Virus record (IMG/VR): IMGVR_UViG_3300031251_000076
Location: 1 to 33,463 of that record
Origin: a virus
Strand: one strand, 5' to 3'
Length of the DNA: 33,463 bases
Every line of letters begins with the position of its first letter. Position 1 is the stretch's first letter. Under the pieces are notes generated by a model. It was not told the origin of the DNA. It ran no database searches and saw only the letters and a list, made by a program, of their open reading frames with translations. The position numbers were made by a program, and so were the translations under genes. Of the stretch, positions 6,758-13,768 are shown one piece after another.

Positions 6758-6987
6758 GCGCCGTCGTGCAAGCCATCGGCAGCGGTAGCGGCATCCTGCC
6801 CGTGCAGGCCCCGAAGGCCGTTGAAGTGCCGCGCGCCAACGGATATCAGATCGACGGCGACGGGCGGCTCATCCTCACAACGTCAACGTGGGGCGGCGAA
6901 GTCGTTGCCGTCTTCCAGAAGTGGGACCACTTCACCATCACCCCCGACCGTGGCCCGAATGGGCGATTCATCAAGAAAGGCGGCTGA
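6754..6987 (+). CDS. Hypothetical protein
   Basis: A 77-residue protein, not recognised; glycine-rich, probably mostly beta strand (GYQIDGDGRLILTTSTWGGEVVAVFQ), with a basic tail (NGRFIKKGG). The ATG at 6754 overlaps the upstream stop. Confidence 0.65.
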   Translation: MSAVVQAIGSGSGILPVQAPKAVEVPRANGYQIDGDGRLILTTSTWGGEVVAVFQKWDHFTITPDRGPNGRFIKKGG

Positions 6988-6988
6988 T

Positions 6989-7345
6989 ATGGCCGACATT
7001 GACCCGCGTGAGGCGAAGCTCCCCCGCTGGGCGCGCGACATCCTCGCGCGTGCACGGGGACGCGCCAACAGTGCGGAAAACAAGCTGGCCGCGCACTGGG
7101 CCACCGCAGAGAAGTCGCGAATCTGGTACGGCAACTACGACAACCCGATCTACATTCCGGACGCGCACGGCTATCAGACGGTGTACTTCTCGCCATCTGG
7201 CGGCGAAAGCGCATTCGATCAGATCGGCGTCACCATCCGCGACGGGGCCATCGAAGTGCAGGGCGGCGGGAGCGTCGCCATTGAGTTGCAGTCGTCCAAC
7301 TTCTTTCGCGTCTACCTGCAGGACTTGAGGCGGCGGTCGAAGTGA
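6989..7345 (+). CDS. DUF7239-like hypothetical protein
   Basis: A 118-residue protein opening with REAKLPRWARDILARARGRANSAENKLA, a basic helix followed by a beta-rich half (VTIRDGAIEVQGGGSVAIELQSSNFFRVYL). This arrangement matches a family widespread in mycobacteriophage early regions (DUF7239 as I recall it), with no known function. The ATG follows the upstream stop by one base. Confidence 0.65.
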   Translation: MADIDPREAKLPRWARDILARARGRANSAENKLAAHWATAEKSRIWYGNYDNPIYIPDAHGYQTVYFSPSGGESAFDQIGVTIRDGAIEVQGGGSVAIELQSSNFFRVYLQDLRRRSK

Positions 7346-7572
7346 GTGACATCGACTGGGAGACCGTCGAGTTCGATGACGGATTCAGGGCGGCACACCG
7401 TGGCGTATGCGGCAAGTGCGGTGACGACATCTACCCCGGCGAACGTATCCGCCAAGCGATCGGCGGTCATTACGAGCACGTCAAATGTGACATCGATGTG
7501 GACGCCGAGGCCGACGCGGCGCCGGTCGAGGTGTGCACCTGCAATCTCGTACATGCCGGGGAGTGCTTCTGA
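7342..7572 (+). CDS. Small zinc-finger protein with N-terminal IDW motif
   Basis: A 76-residue protein starting at a GTG that overlaps the upstream stop. The N-terminus SDIDWETVEFDDG resembles the starts of the nuclease (7709) and SSB-like (8776) genes. The core CGKCGDDIYPGERI...HVKC is a four-ligand zinc finger, followed by a second cluster CTCNLVHAGEC. It is probably a nucleic-acid- or protein-binding adaptor of the recombination module (inference). Confidence 0.68.
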   Translation: MSDIDWETVEFDDGFRAAHRGVCGKCGDDIYPGERIRQAIGGHYEHVKCDIDVDAEADAAPVEVCTCNLVHAGECF

Positions 7573-7712
7573 TGATGCTCATTTGTCAGCGCTGCTCAAC
7601 AGGATTCGGCACAGAGCGCCTTCGGGACCTCTGCCACACATGCCAGCTTGCGCAGCAAGAGCAGTGGGGCGAGGCGACTCTTCAACAAACCGGGGGGATT
7701 AGCGGCTCATGA
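7572..7712 (+). CDS. 46-residue zinc-ribbon protein
   Basis: The product begins MMLICQRCSTGFGTERLRDLC and contains a CQRC...CHTC pair of knuckles, a complete minimal zinc ribbon, then a glutamine-rich helix (QLAQQEQW). The frame shares one base with the upstream stop and overlaps the nuclease ATG by four bases, so it fills the gap exactly. It was below the usual size cut-off but looks real. Confidence 0.62.
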   Translation: MMLICQRCSTGFGTERLRDLCHTCQLAQQEQWGEATLQQTGGISGS

Positions 7713-8755
7713 CCGTCGAAATTGACTGGGACACAGTGCCGGACATCGAGGTTGGGCCGGAGCGTGACCACTTCGGGGTGTACCGCAACGGCAACAATCA
7801 GCCACTGATCATGGCAGAGGACGGCAGCAAGCGCTACCCGTACCAGCGCACCACCAACTTCATTGACCAGCTAGAGGACAGTGGCGAAGGCCTGCGCATC
7901 TGGCAGGAACGCTTGACGCTGGCCGGTCTTGTGATGTCGCCGGAGCTGCGCGCCGAACTGATGGCGTGGACGGGTGAGCCGCGCGACTTGTCCGACATCG
8001 CAAGGCGTGCTGCGCAACTCGCTGGCCGTGACGAAAAGCAGGAGTGGGGCTCGATGCTCCACCAGGTCACCGACGCCATCGACAAGGGCGACATGATGCC
8101 CCGCGAGTGGTGGAACGAAAACACCAAGCAGATGGAGCCGATACCGGTCGCTGAGGTGAGCCGCGACGTCGAGGCCTACCGCATGGCGACCCGCTGCCTC
8201 ACGCACCACGCCGCCGAGCAGATGCACGTCTACGACGAATACCGCGTCGCGGGCACACCGGACCGGGTGTCGAGCTACAGCGCCAAGGGGAAACGTCAAG
8301 GGCGACCGAAGATTGTGGACCTCAAGACCGGCACCTTGCACGCCCGGATGGTTGAGGCGCAGTTGGCGATGTATTCGCGCAGCCGCCCCTACGATCCGCA
8401 GGCCGAGGTGAGGATCGACAGTGAACCTGTCGACCAGAAGCGCGGCATTGTCATCCACCTACCGATGAAACAAGCCAAGTGCGAACTGTTTTGGGCTGAC
8501 CTGACGAAAGGGTGGGCCGACTGCAAGGTGGCCCGCGAGAAGCACCAGAAGGGTTTGCGTCGGAAGCTGCAGACCCTCGGGAGGCTCATCGAGCTTGGCC
8601 CCGAGGTTTCGCTCACCGACCGGGTTGGCTTGTGCGCCAACGTCGATGCGTTGCGCGACGTGTGGAAAGAGGCCGCTGCACGCGGCGAGTTAACCGAAGA
8701 CCTCAAGGCGGCATGCCTTGAACGCCAACAGTTGTTGGCACCAACCAGTAAGTAA
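7709..8755 (+). CDS. Cas4/RecB-like PD-(D/E)XK exonuclease
   Basis: A 348-residue protein with the RecB-family nuclease core: GTPDRV with Asp185, IVDLKTG with Asp204 and Lys206, and EAQLAMYS with Gln218. This is the D...D-x-K...Q-x-x-x-Y pattern of Cas4/AddB-type nucleases. The family degrades or resects DNA ends and in phages is often paired with an SSB or recombinase. Here an SSB-like gene follows directly. The four-cysteine iron-sulfur cluster of true Cas4 is not visible, so RecB-like exonuclease is the safer name. The N-terminus EIDWDTVPDIEVG resembles the starts of two neighbours. Confidence 0.82.
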   Translation: MTVEIDWDTVPDIEVGPERDHFGVYRNGNNQPLIMAEDGSKRYPYQRTTNFIDQLEDSGEGLRIWQERLTLAGLVMSPELRAELMAWTGEPRDLSDIARRAAQLAGRDEKQEWGSMLHQVTDAIDKGDMMPREWWNENTKQMEPIPVAEVSRDVEAYRMATRCLTHHAAEQMHVYDEYRVAGTPDRVSSYSAKGKRQGRPKIVDLKTGTLHARMVEAQLAMYSRSRPYDPQAEVRIDSEPVDQKRGIVIHLPMKQAKCELFWADLTKGWADCKVAREKHQKGLRRKLQTLGRLIELGPEVSLTDRVGLCANVDALRDVWKEAAARGELTEDLKAACLERQQLLAPTSK

Positions 8756-8775
8756 CAGAAGGGAACACACACAAA

Positions 8776-9246
8776 ATGTCCAACGACTGGGACGACGCCG
8801 AAGACATCGAGATTCCGAAGGGTGCATTCATCGGCTGGGGTAACAACGAAGGCGCGAAGGGGCAACATGTCACCGGCAAGGTTCTGGATTACGGCGACAC
8901 TGCTGGCCAGGACACCAAGGGCAATGAGTGCCCGCAGCTGACCGTCGAGCTGATCGAACCGGCGGCGTCATTCGACAAGCTGGGCAACCGCACCACCTAC
9001 CCTGCCGGTGAGCTGGTCTCGGTGACCTGCAGTCAGGTGCAGTTGAAGCGCGGTATCAAGGCCACCGACCCGGCGCCGGGCGACCTGATCCGCATCGTGC
9101 TGGAGGACGTGCGGGTGCTGCCGAACAACGGCAACACGCTCAAAGAATTCGGCATCAAGATCAAGCGCGGTGCCGGTGGCCCTGTGTCGGCGCCCGCGAC
9201 CGCCAGCGCCGGATTCAGCGGCGCAGACGAGAAACCGCCTTTCTGA
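8776..9246 (+). CDS. SSB-like single-strand DNA-binding protein
   Basis: A 156-residue protein, beta-rich through most of its length (VTGKVLDYGD, then QLTVELIEPAASFD, then ELVSVTCSQVQLKRGI, then DLIRIVLEDVRV). This is followed by a glycine/alanine-rich linker and the C-terminal tip GADEKPPF. That tip matches the acidic-aromatic SSB tail (D-D-I/E-P-F) which recruits repair and replication proteins. It directly follows the exonuclease gene, as expected for a resection/annealing pair. GAAGGGA precedes the ATG at good spacing. The OB fold is inferred, not proven. Confidence 0.68.
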   Translation: MSNDWDDAEDIEIPKGAFIGWGNNEGAKGQHVTGKVLDYGDTAGQDTKGNECPQLTVELIEPAASFDKLGNRTTYPAGELVSVTCSQVQLKRGIKATDPAPGDLIRIVLEDVRVLPNNGNTLKEFGIKIKRGAGGPVSAPATASAGFSGADEKPPF

Positions 9247-9273
9247 TCGGCAGCTGGTCGCGCCTGCGGTGAG

Positions 9274-9333
9274 GACATGGGCCAGCGCGCTAATGCAGGC
9301 ATTGGGCGCGGAAGGTTCAGATTGGCCCATGTC
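9274..9333. other. Structured non-coding element downstream of the SSB-like gene
   Basis: Perfect 11-bp inverted arms GACATGGGCCA (9274-9284) and TGGCCCATGTC (9323-9333) enclose a 38-base loop. The loop itself folds: CGCGC (9286-9290) with GCGCG (9306-9310), then AATG (9292-9295) with CATT (9300-9303). It fills most of the 133-base gap 9247-9379, which holds no convincing gene. It could be an operon-break terminator, a processing site or a small RNA. Confidence 0.5.
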
Positions 9334-9379
9334 ACCAGCACCCCACCACCAAAACATCAAGTGAAGAAAGGAATTAACC

Positions 9380-9850
9380 ATGGCGATAAGCAAGGCAGCG
9401 CTGATCGAGATGGTCGACAAGACCCTCGCTGATCACGAAAAGGCGGTCGATGAAAACAAGACAGCCACCGAAGAATGGAACCGCAAGCGGCGAGAGAAGT
9501 GGGACGTCGAGGCTGTTCCGAAGATCCGTCAGTTGCGTGACATGTTTACGGCCAAGCTCAAGGCCGGTCAGGTCATCACCGATGACGACGTTACCAACGT
9601 GCTCGGACGTGACCGGCACGGCTGGGGTCGCAATTTCCACGAGGTCGCGTGGTCACCGAACGCCACCCCGAGCTACAGGGAAGTCAAGACGGTGCCGCAT
9701 ATCGACCTGTCACAGCTCCGTCAACTCAGGTTGGCGCTATTGATCATCGAAGGCGACAGCATAGCCCCATCAGCGCTGGCGCAGTGGGGTTTCCGAAACC
9801 TCGGCTGGCTGTTCAAGGCCGCTGATCAACTCACCAAGGAAGGCAAATGA
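9380..9850 (+). CDS. Hypothetical protein
   Basis: A 156-residue protein, mostly helical and highly charged at the N-terminus (LADHEKAVDENKTATEEWNRKRREKWD). A middle segment KAGQVITDDDVTNVLGR and a C-terminal helical part follow. No family is recognised. AAGGAATT precedes the ATG. It follows the structured element at 9274-9333 and is probably translated independently of the SSB-like gene. Confidence 0.72.
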   Translation: MAISKAALIEMVDKTLADHEKAVDENKTATEEWNRKRREKWDVEAVPKIRQLRDMFTAKLKAGQVITDDDVTNVLGRDRHGWGRNFHEVAWSPNATPSYREVKTVPHIDLSQLRQLRLALLIIEGDSIAPSALAQWGFRNLGWLFKAADQLTKEGK

Positions 9851-9915
9851 CCATGATTCTCGACCTGGAACGCAACGCTATCGGGCGCATGCTCGCAATG
9901 CCGGCAAACGCGTAG
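9847..9915 (+). CDS. Possible 22-residue peptide
   Basis: A short frame starts with an ATGA overlap on the upstream stop and encodes MTMILDLERNAIGRMLAMPA plus two residues. The coupling resembles that of true genes here, but 22 codons are little evidence. It may be a remnant or a chance frame in the 104-base gap before the SPFH gene. Confidence 0.3.
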   Translation: MTMILDLERNAIGRMLAMPANA

Positions 9916-9954
9916 CGACCACCAAACACCAAGGTATAGAAGGGATTTACCGCA

Positions 9955-10815
9955 ATGCCCATATCCATGTGGATTTTCATTGTCCTGGCCATCATCGCTG
10001 TCATTGGCGTGATTATCGGACTGTTCGCCCGCGATGAGGAACGTAGCGCGTGCTTTCTGGGCGCAATCGTCGTCGGCGTCATCGGCCTCGTATTCTTTAC
10101 GTTCGCCGCGCTCACTGTTGTCGGAACACGCCAGATCGGTATCGAAACGAAGTTCGGTCGCCCCACCGGCACGACGTTAACCAATGGCCTGCACTTAAAG
10201 TCGCCGCTCACCGAGGTCACCGAGATGGACGGTGCCGTGCAGATCGATCAGCACACCGGCCAGGGCCGCATCAAGGTCCGCTTGGGCAACAGCTCCACGG
10301 CGGATGCTGACGTGTCGGTGCGCTGGCAGATCAAGCCGGACGCGGCACCCGAACTGTTCGTCCAGTACAAGACGTTCGACAACGTGCGCACCAACCTGGT
10401 CACCCGGAATCTGCAGGTGGCACTCAATGAGGTGTTCGCGTCGTTCGATCCGTTGGCGCCGCAGAACCTTGACCGTTCGCCGCTGCCCGAGCTGTCGACG
10501 CAGGCGAAGAACATCCTTGCCGCCAAGGTGGGCAGCCAGGTCGAGATTCTGGACGTCGCAGTACCCACCATCGACTACGACGACGGCACCGAACAGAAGA
10601 TCAACCAACTGAACCAGGAGCGGGCCGCGACAGCTGTCGCCCAACAAGCGAAGACGACGGCCCTGGAGCAGGCGGCAGCCAATGCCAACTTGGCCGCGTC
10701 GGTTTCCCGCGACCCCAACGTCTTGGTTTCCAAGTGCTTGGACATTGCCCGCGAGAAGGGCCTCGCACTGCTGTGCTGGCCCACAACCCCTGTCCCCACC
10801 ATCCCCGTCAAGTAA
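9955..10815 (+). CDS. Band-7/SPFH (stomatin/prohibitin-like) membrane protein
   Basis: A 286-residue protein with two hydrophobic segments (about 4-25 and 32-55), then the SPFH opening VVGTRQIGIETKFGRPTGTTLTNGLHLKSPLTEV, which is the Band-7 signature. A beta-rich domain follows (VRLGNSSTADADVSVRWQI) and then a coiled C-terminus rich in alanine and glutamine (NQERAATAVAQQAKTTALEQAAANANLAAS). Bacterial relatives (HflK/HflC, stomatins) form membrane scaffolds and control FtsH protease, which in lambda affects the lysis-lysogeny decision. Such a role here is inference. A GAAGGGA site precedes the ATG, and a strong hairpin follows the stop. Confidence 0.83.
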   Translation: MPISMWIFIVLAIIAVIGVIIGLFARDEERSACFLGAIVVGVIGLVFFTFAALTVVGTRQIGIETKFGRPTGTTLTNGLHLKSPLTEVTEMDGAVQIDQHTGQGRIKVRLGNSSTADADVSVRWQIKPDAAPELFVQYKTFDNVRTNLVTRNLQVALNEVFASFDPLAPQNLDRSPLPELSTQAKNILAAKVGSQVEILDVAVPTIDYDDGTEQKINQLNQERAATAVAQQAKTTALEQAAANANLAASVSRDPNVLVSKCLDIAREKGLALLCWPTTPVPTIPVK

Positions 10816-10822
10816 CAGGCGG

Positions 10823-10862
10823 CGGCTGACGGCGGGTGCCCACACTCCCCCGCCGTCAGCCG
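10823..10862 (+). terminator. Hairpin after the SPFH gene
   Basis: Arms CGGCTGACGGCGGG (10823-10836) and CCCGCCGTCAGCCG (10849-10862) form a 14-bp perfect stem with a 12-base loop, beginning seven bases after the SPFH stop. No U-run follows. The core GCTGACGGCG/CGCCGTCAGC is the same as in the hairpin at 2599-2638. Confidence 0.65.
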
Positions 10863-10888
10863 TCCAGAAACCAAGAGAGGCAACCGCC

Positions 10889-11194
10889 ATGGCGAAGCAT
10901 GAGATGCGCACGCCGACCGCTGATCGATGTGTGCTCAGGCATCTTGCACCGGCTGGACGTGTTCCAGCGTTCTATTGGGTCACCTACTCGCGCGCCATCC
11001 CGATTGGCGCGATCCGGTGGGCCGATCGCCTGGAGCCCTCAACCGACCCCGTCACCCATAAATGGGAGCGGGAGTGCACCGTCGACCGTCCGCTGGTGTT
11101 CATCACTGGCGCCGGCCGCCTGGGACGAATGACGAAGGGCGACGACGGTTATCACCGCGTCGAGTTCGACATTCTGGCGGTGGCCAATGCCTAG
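10889..11194 (+). CDS. Hypothetical protein, first of two tandem paralogues
   Basis: A 101-residue protein with KHEMRTPTADRCVLR at the start and TVDRPLVFITGAGRLGRM...YHRVEF near the end. The next gene encodes a diverged copy with the same landmarks in the same order. AGAGAGG lies eight bases before the ATG at 10889. The family is not recognised. It probably opens the primase operon after the hairpin at 10823-10862. Confidence 0.72.
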   Translation: MAKHEMRTPTADRCVLRHLAPAGRVPAFYWVTYSRAIPIGAIRWADRLEPSTDPVTHKWERECTVDRPLVFITGAGRLGRMTKGDDGYHRVEFDILAVANA

Positions 11195-11480
11195 CCATGA
11201 GATGCGTCTGCCGACGGAGGGGCGCCCTGTAGTGAGGCGGGCTGGGAATGCATCCCACCCAGGCGCGTGGTTCTATCGTGCCGTTCTGGATGACAACCCA
11301 TTCGGCCACGGGGGCATCCTCAACGACGGAATGGTGGGTCAGAGCACCACGCCAGTGTCACACCGCGATGACCGTATGGCCACCATTGACCGCCCCATGA
11401 TCTTGGTGACTCCGATGGGAAGGCTGTACCGCACCTGGTACGACACTGTCGGATGCTTCCGCGTCGAGGTGGCCGCATGA
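11187..11480 (+). CDS. Hypothetical protein, second of two tandem paralogues
   Basis: A 97-residue protein with SHEMRLPTEGRPVVR at the start, STTPVSH in the middle and TIDRPMILVTPMGRLYRT...CFRVEV near the end. These align with HEMRTPT, STDPVTH, VDRPLVFITGAGRLGR and YHRVEF of the upstream product. The pair arose by tandem duplication and then diverged strongly. It overlaps the upstream gene by eight bases and is coupled to the primase gene downstream. Confidence 0.72.
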   Translation: MPSHEMRLPTEGRPVVRRAGNASHPGAWFYRAVLDDNPFGHGGILNDGMVGQSTTPVSHRDDRMATIDRPMILVTPMGRLYRTWYDTVGCFRVEVAA

Positions 11481-12193
11481 GGCTGTACAGCACATGCCGC
11501 GCCTGCGGTGAGGCCATGTTGACCACCAGCATTGACGACACGGTGCACCCGACGTGTGAGCCGAAGCCGACAGCCGTCGACCTTCTCTGTGACGAGTTCC
11601 TGGCCGCTGTGCAGGCCGGTGACGATATTCGCGCCGACGAGCTGGCCGCGACCATCGACGCCGCCGAACGGCCCACTCTGCGCGGCTCAGCCCTGTACTA
11701 CAGCCAGGCACTCGGCTGGCCGGTGTTTCCACTCAAGGCCGGATCCAAAAATCCGGCGACGCTCAACGGCTTCAAGGATGCCACCACGAACCGCCGCCGC
11801 GTCGAGGCCTGGTGGAACGCCAACCCCAACTACAACATTGGCTTGGCGACCGGGCACGCCTTCGATGTGATCGACGTCGACCCCGGTCCGGGCGGGCGCG
11901 AATCGTTGGTGCAGCTGCAACAAGCGGAAGGCAGCTTGCCGGACGTTCACGGCTATGTGGTGACCGCAGGCAACCGCGCCGAAGGCCGACCGGCTGGCAT
12001 CCACCTGTACGTGAAGGCCACAGGGCGCGGCAACCGTGCTGGCTTCCTTCCCGGCCTGGATTACCGGGGAGCCGGAGGCTACGTGGTCGGCGCCCCATCC
12101 ACCCTCGGCGATCACCAAACATGGCAGTGGCTCATGCCGCCATCACCAGAAATCAAGGCACACAACACTGTTAGGGAGCGGAACGCAGCATGA
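11477..12193 (+). CDS. Prim-Pol domain DNA primase/polymerase
   Basis: A 238-residue protein. An N-terminal zinc ribbon (CRACGEAM...HPTCE) is followed by a bifunctional primase-polymerase domain from about residue 75: YSQALGWPVFPLKAGSKNPA, then the acidic pair in DVIDVDPGPGG, then GIHLYVKATG (the s-x-H nucleotide-binding motif) and GLDYRGAGGYVVGAPS. This is the archaeo-eukaryotic primase type. Large proteins of this kind often carry a PriCT and a helicase domain on the same chain. Here those parts are in a separate gene (15024-16697), six genes downstream. It should make primers at the phage origin. Confidence 0.85.
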   Translation: MRLYSTCRACGEAMLTTSIDDTVHPTCEPKPTAVDLLCDEFLAAVQAGDDIRADELAATIDAAERPTLRGSALYYSQALGWPVFPLKAGSKNPATLNGFKDATTNRRRVEAWWNANPNYNIGLATGHAFDVIDVDPGPGGRESLVQLQQAEGSLPDVHGYVVTAGNRAEGRPAGIHLYVKATGRGNRAGFLPGLDYRGAGGYVVGAPSTLGDHQTWQWLMPPSPEIKAHNTVRERNAA

Positions 12194-12699
12194 GCGACGA
12201 AATGGTAGGGACTGTCAAACTCGGCACTGACGGTTGGCCGATCAAGTACTGCAAAGACAGACACGGCAATTTCGGATGGGTGGGGATGATCCTGCCACCG
12301 TGGGACCGCAACGGGACCTACGACTTTGTGAGCGACGACAATCGGGCCACCATTTATCCGGCGGCGGCGCAGCTGGTCTATCTCGCGCTCGATGGCGCGC
12401 TACCCCAGAACGTTGAGGGCACCATGCGCGGCGCTTGGCCACAGGTAGATGGCGTTGTGTTCATCGAGGGTGAGGTGGACCTCAAGCGCACCGCCGCCCA
12501 GCTCGCCACCAAGCTTGCCCCCCGCCGGATCGAGAAGCAAGACGAATTGGACGCGCTACCGGAGACGGTCGTGATCATGGACGACAACGGCGCCGTGGCG
12601 CGCAAGTACGGCGGCGAATGGCGTTGGGTGGGAATGGAAGTGTCTTTTCCACCCTCGCTTCCTGTCACCGTCCTATGGTCGCCAGAGGCGGCGTCATGA
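12190..12699 (+). CDS. Hypothetical protein
   Basis: A 169-residue acidic protein with many tryptophans and prolines and mixed alpha/beta character (DLKRTAAQLATKLAPRRI helix; ETVVIMDDNGAVARKYGGEWRWVGM strands). No family is recognised. It lies between the Prim-Pol and helicase genes and is coupled to both neighbours by ATGA overlaps. Confidence 0.7.
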   Translation: MSDEMVGTVKLGTDGWPIKYCKDRHGNFGWVGMILPPWDRNGTYDFVSDDNRATIYPAAAQLVYLALDGALPQNVEGTMRGAWPQVDGVVFIEGEVDLKRTAAQLATKLAPRRIEKQDELDALPETVVIMDDNGAVARKYGGEWRWVGMEVSFPPSLPVTVLWSPEAAS

Positions 12700-12971
12700 G
12701 AATGAAGCACTATGAATACATAGTCATCATGCCGCGTATCGAGGGCAATCCCGAAATCGGCTACAGCACCGCCTACTACAGCGACATGAAGCGGTGTCAG
12801 ACCATGCGCGGAGTGATCCGGCACGGCTCGATTGACCTTGATCAGTCCGATGACTTCCTGATCGGCAAGGTCGACGGCAATCGCCTGGTCCAGCTGCAAT
12901 GGATGGACGAGATACGCGACGACGAGAACGAATTGGAAAACGCGGCAAAGGGACTGGGGTTGTCCCGATGA
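12696..12971 (+). CDS. Hypothetical protein
   Basis: A 91-residue protein, MRMKHYEYIVIMPRIEG at the start and an acidic helix at the end (MDEIRDDENELENAAKGLG). The start at 12696 overlaps the upstream stop; a second ATG two codons later is possible. No family is recognised. Confidence 0.68.
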   Translation: MRMKHYEYIVIMPRIEGNPEIGYSTAYYSDMKRCQTMRGVIRHGSIDLDQSDDFLIGKVDGNRLVQLQWMDEIRDDENELENAAKGLGLSR

Positions 12972-13324
12972 TGGCACTGTGCCGGACATGCCGTCGCGCC
13001 TGCTACCGGTGGACTCATGAGTACCCCGACTGGGGAAGCGGCGATGCGGTAATCGATGAGCACTGGTCGCATTTCGTGCATCCCGCCTACGAGCACGACG
13101 TGGAACCGTCGATTGTCGACTGGGAATCCGTTCGCGACCCTTTCGTGAATCTCGCCTACCTGACATGCCCCTACTACCAGGGCGTCGGTTCGTGCCGCAA
13201 CAGCTGCTACAGCGAGCCGACATGTATCACAGGCGGGCGGTGGGACATACCGCCAGGTTGGACACCTGAGCGCCTGACCAGTGTGGCGAAGCAGCGCGAA
13301 CAACACGAACGGAGACCGGCATGA
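12968..13324 (+). CDS. Cysteine-rich hypothetical protein
   Basis: A 118-residue protein with seven cysteines: CRTCRRAC at the start and CPYYQGVGSC..SC...TC in the second half. Many tryptophans, tyrosines and histidines lie in between. Two zinc sites are likely. The start at 12968 overlaps the upstream stop. Function unknown; it belongs to the series of small zinc-binding proteins of this phage. Confidence 0.68.
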   Translation: MMALCRTCRRACYRWTHEYPDWGSGDAVIDEHWSHFVHPAYEHDVEPSIVDWESVRDPFVNLAYLTCPYYQGVGSCRNSCYSEPTCITGGRWDIPPGWTPERLTSVAKQREQHERRPA

Positions 13325-13662
13325 CCGACACATCGGCGCTCACCGAGCGCATCGCCGAAGTGATACGCATACACCGTCGCTCGTGGTCACTGGACGCGGG
13401 CGGCGCCACGTGCACCGCGCCCGGATGCGACTGGAGGGCCTTGGGAACCATCGCGGTCACCGAGCACGCGCACAGTGATCACCTTGCCATTGAAGTCGCC
13501 GCCGCGCTCTATCCGAGACCCGAAAACATCACGGCTATAGCGACATACGAGAGCTATGCCGTGTACGTCGACTCGGGCCGCGCGGACGAACTGTTCAAGG
13601 CGTTCTGCGATTCTCTTGGTCCGGCAATCGAAACGTCCTGGAAGGACACCGAATATGTCTAG
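13321..13662 (+). CDS. Zinc-finger hypothetical protein (CCHH-like)
   Basis: A 113-residue protein with a probable zinc finger in the middle: CTAPGCDWRALG, then TEHAHSDHLAIEVAAAL. This C-x4-C...H-x3-H spacing is common in small actinobacterial and phage proteins. A C-terminal acidic segment (DELFKAFCDSLG) follows. The function is not known. Confidence 0.65.
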   Translation: MTDTSALTERIAEVIRIHRRSWSLDAGGATCTAPGCDWRALGTIAVTEHAHSDHLAIEVAAALYPRPENITAIATYESYAVYVDSGRADELFKAFCDSLGPAIETSWKDTEYV

Positions 13663-13768
13663 CCCACTGGCGTTCGGTGACTGCGGCGGCGTGCTCGACT
13701 GCGGGTTGCGGCCTGGCGTGAACGACCTCAAGAAGCTGATCTATCCCACAGAGGAATTGGAGCGATGA
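13655..13768 (+). CDS. 37-residue hypothetical protein
   Basis: A short frame starting eight bases before the upstream stop and ending in an ATGA overlap with the next gene. The product has DCGGVLDCGLRPGVNDLKKLIYP, two cysteines and a short helix. Exact packing between two accepted genes is the main support. Confidence 0.5.
   Translation: MSSPLAFGDCGGVLDCGLRPGVNDLKKLIYPTEELER

Noticed and set aside
9277-9432. Possible 51-codon frame from ATG 9277 through the structured element
   Set aside because: No ribosome binding site, it runs well into the next gene in another frame, and the stem-loop explains the sequence better.
9259-11513. Sixteen-base exact match CGCGCCTGCGGTGAGG at 9259 and 11498
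   Set aside because: In a GC-rich sequence of this length one such chance match is not surprising, and the second copy simply encodes the zinc ribbon of the primase.
12378-13223. Minus-strand frame of 281 codons opposite the primase-operon genes
   Set aside because: Ser/Arg-rich shadow opposite coupled plus-strand genes; no domain and no start signal.
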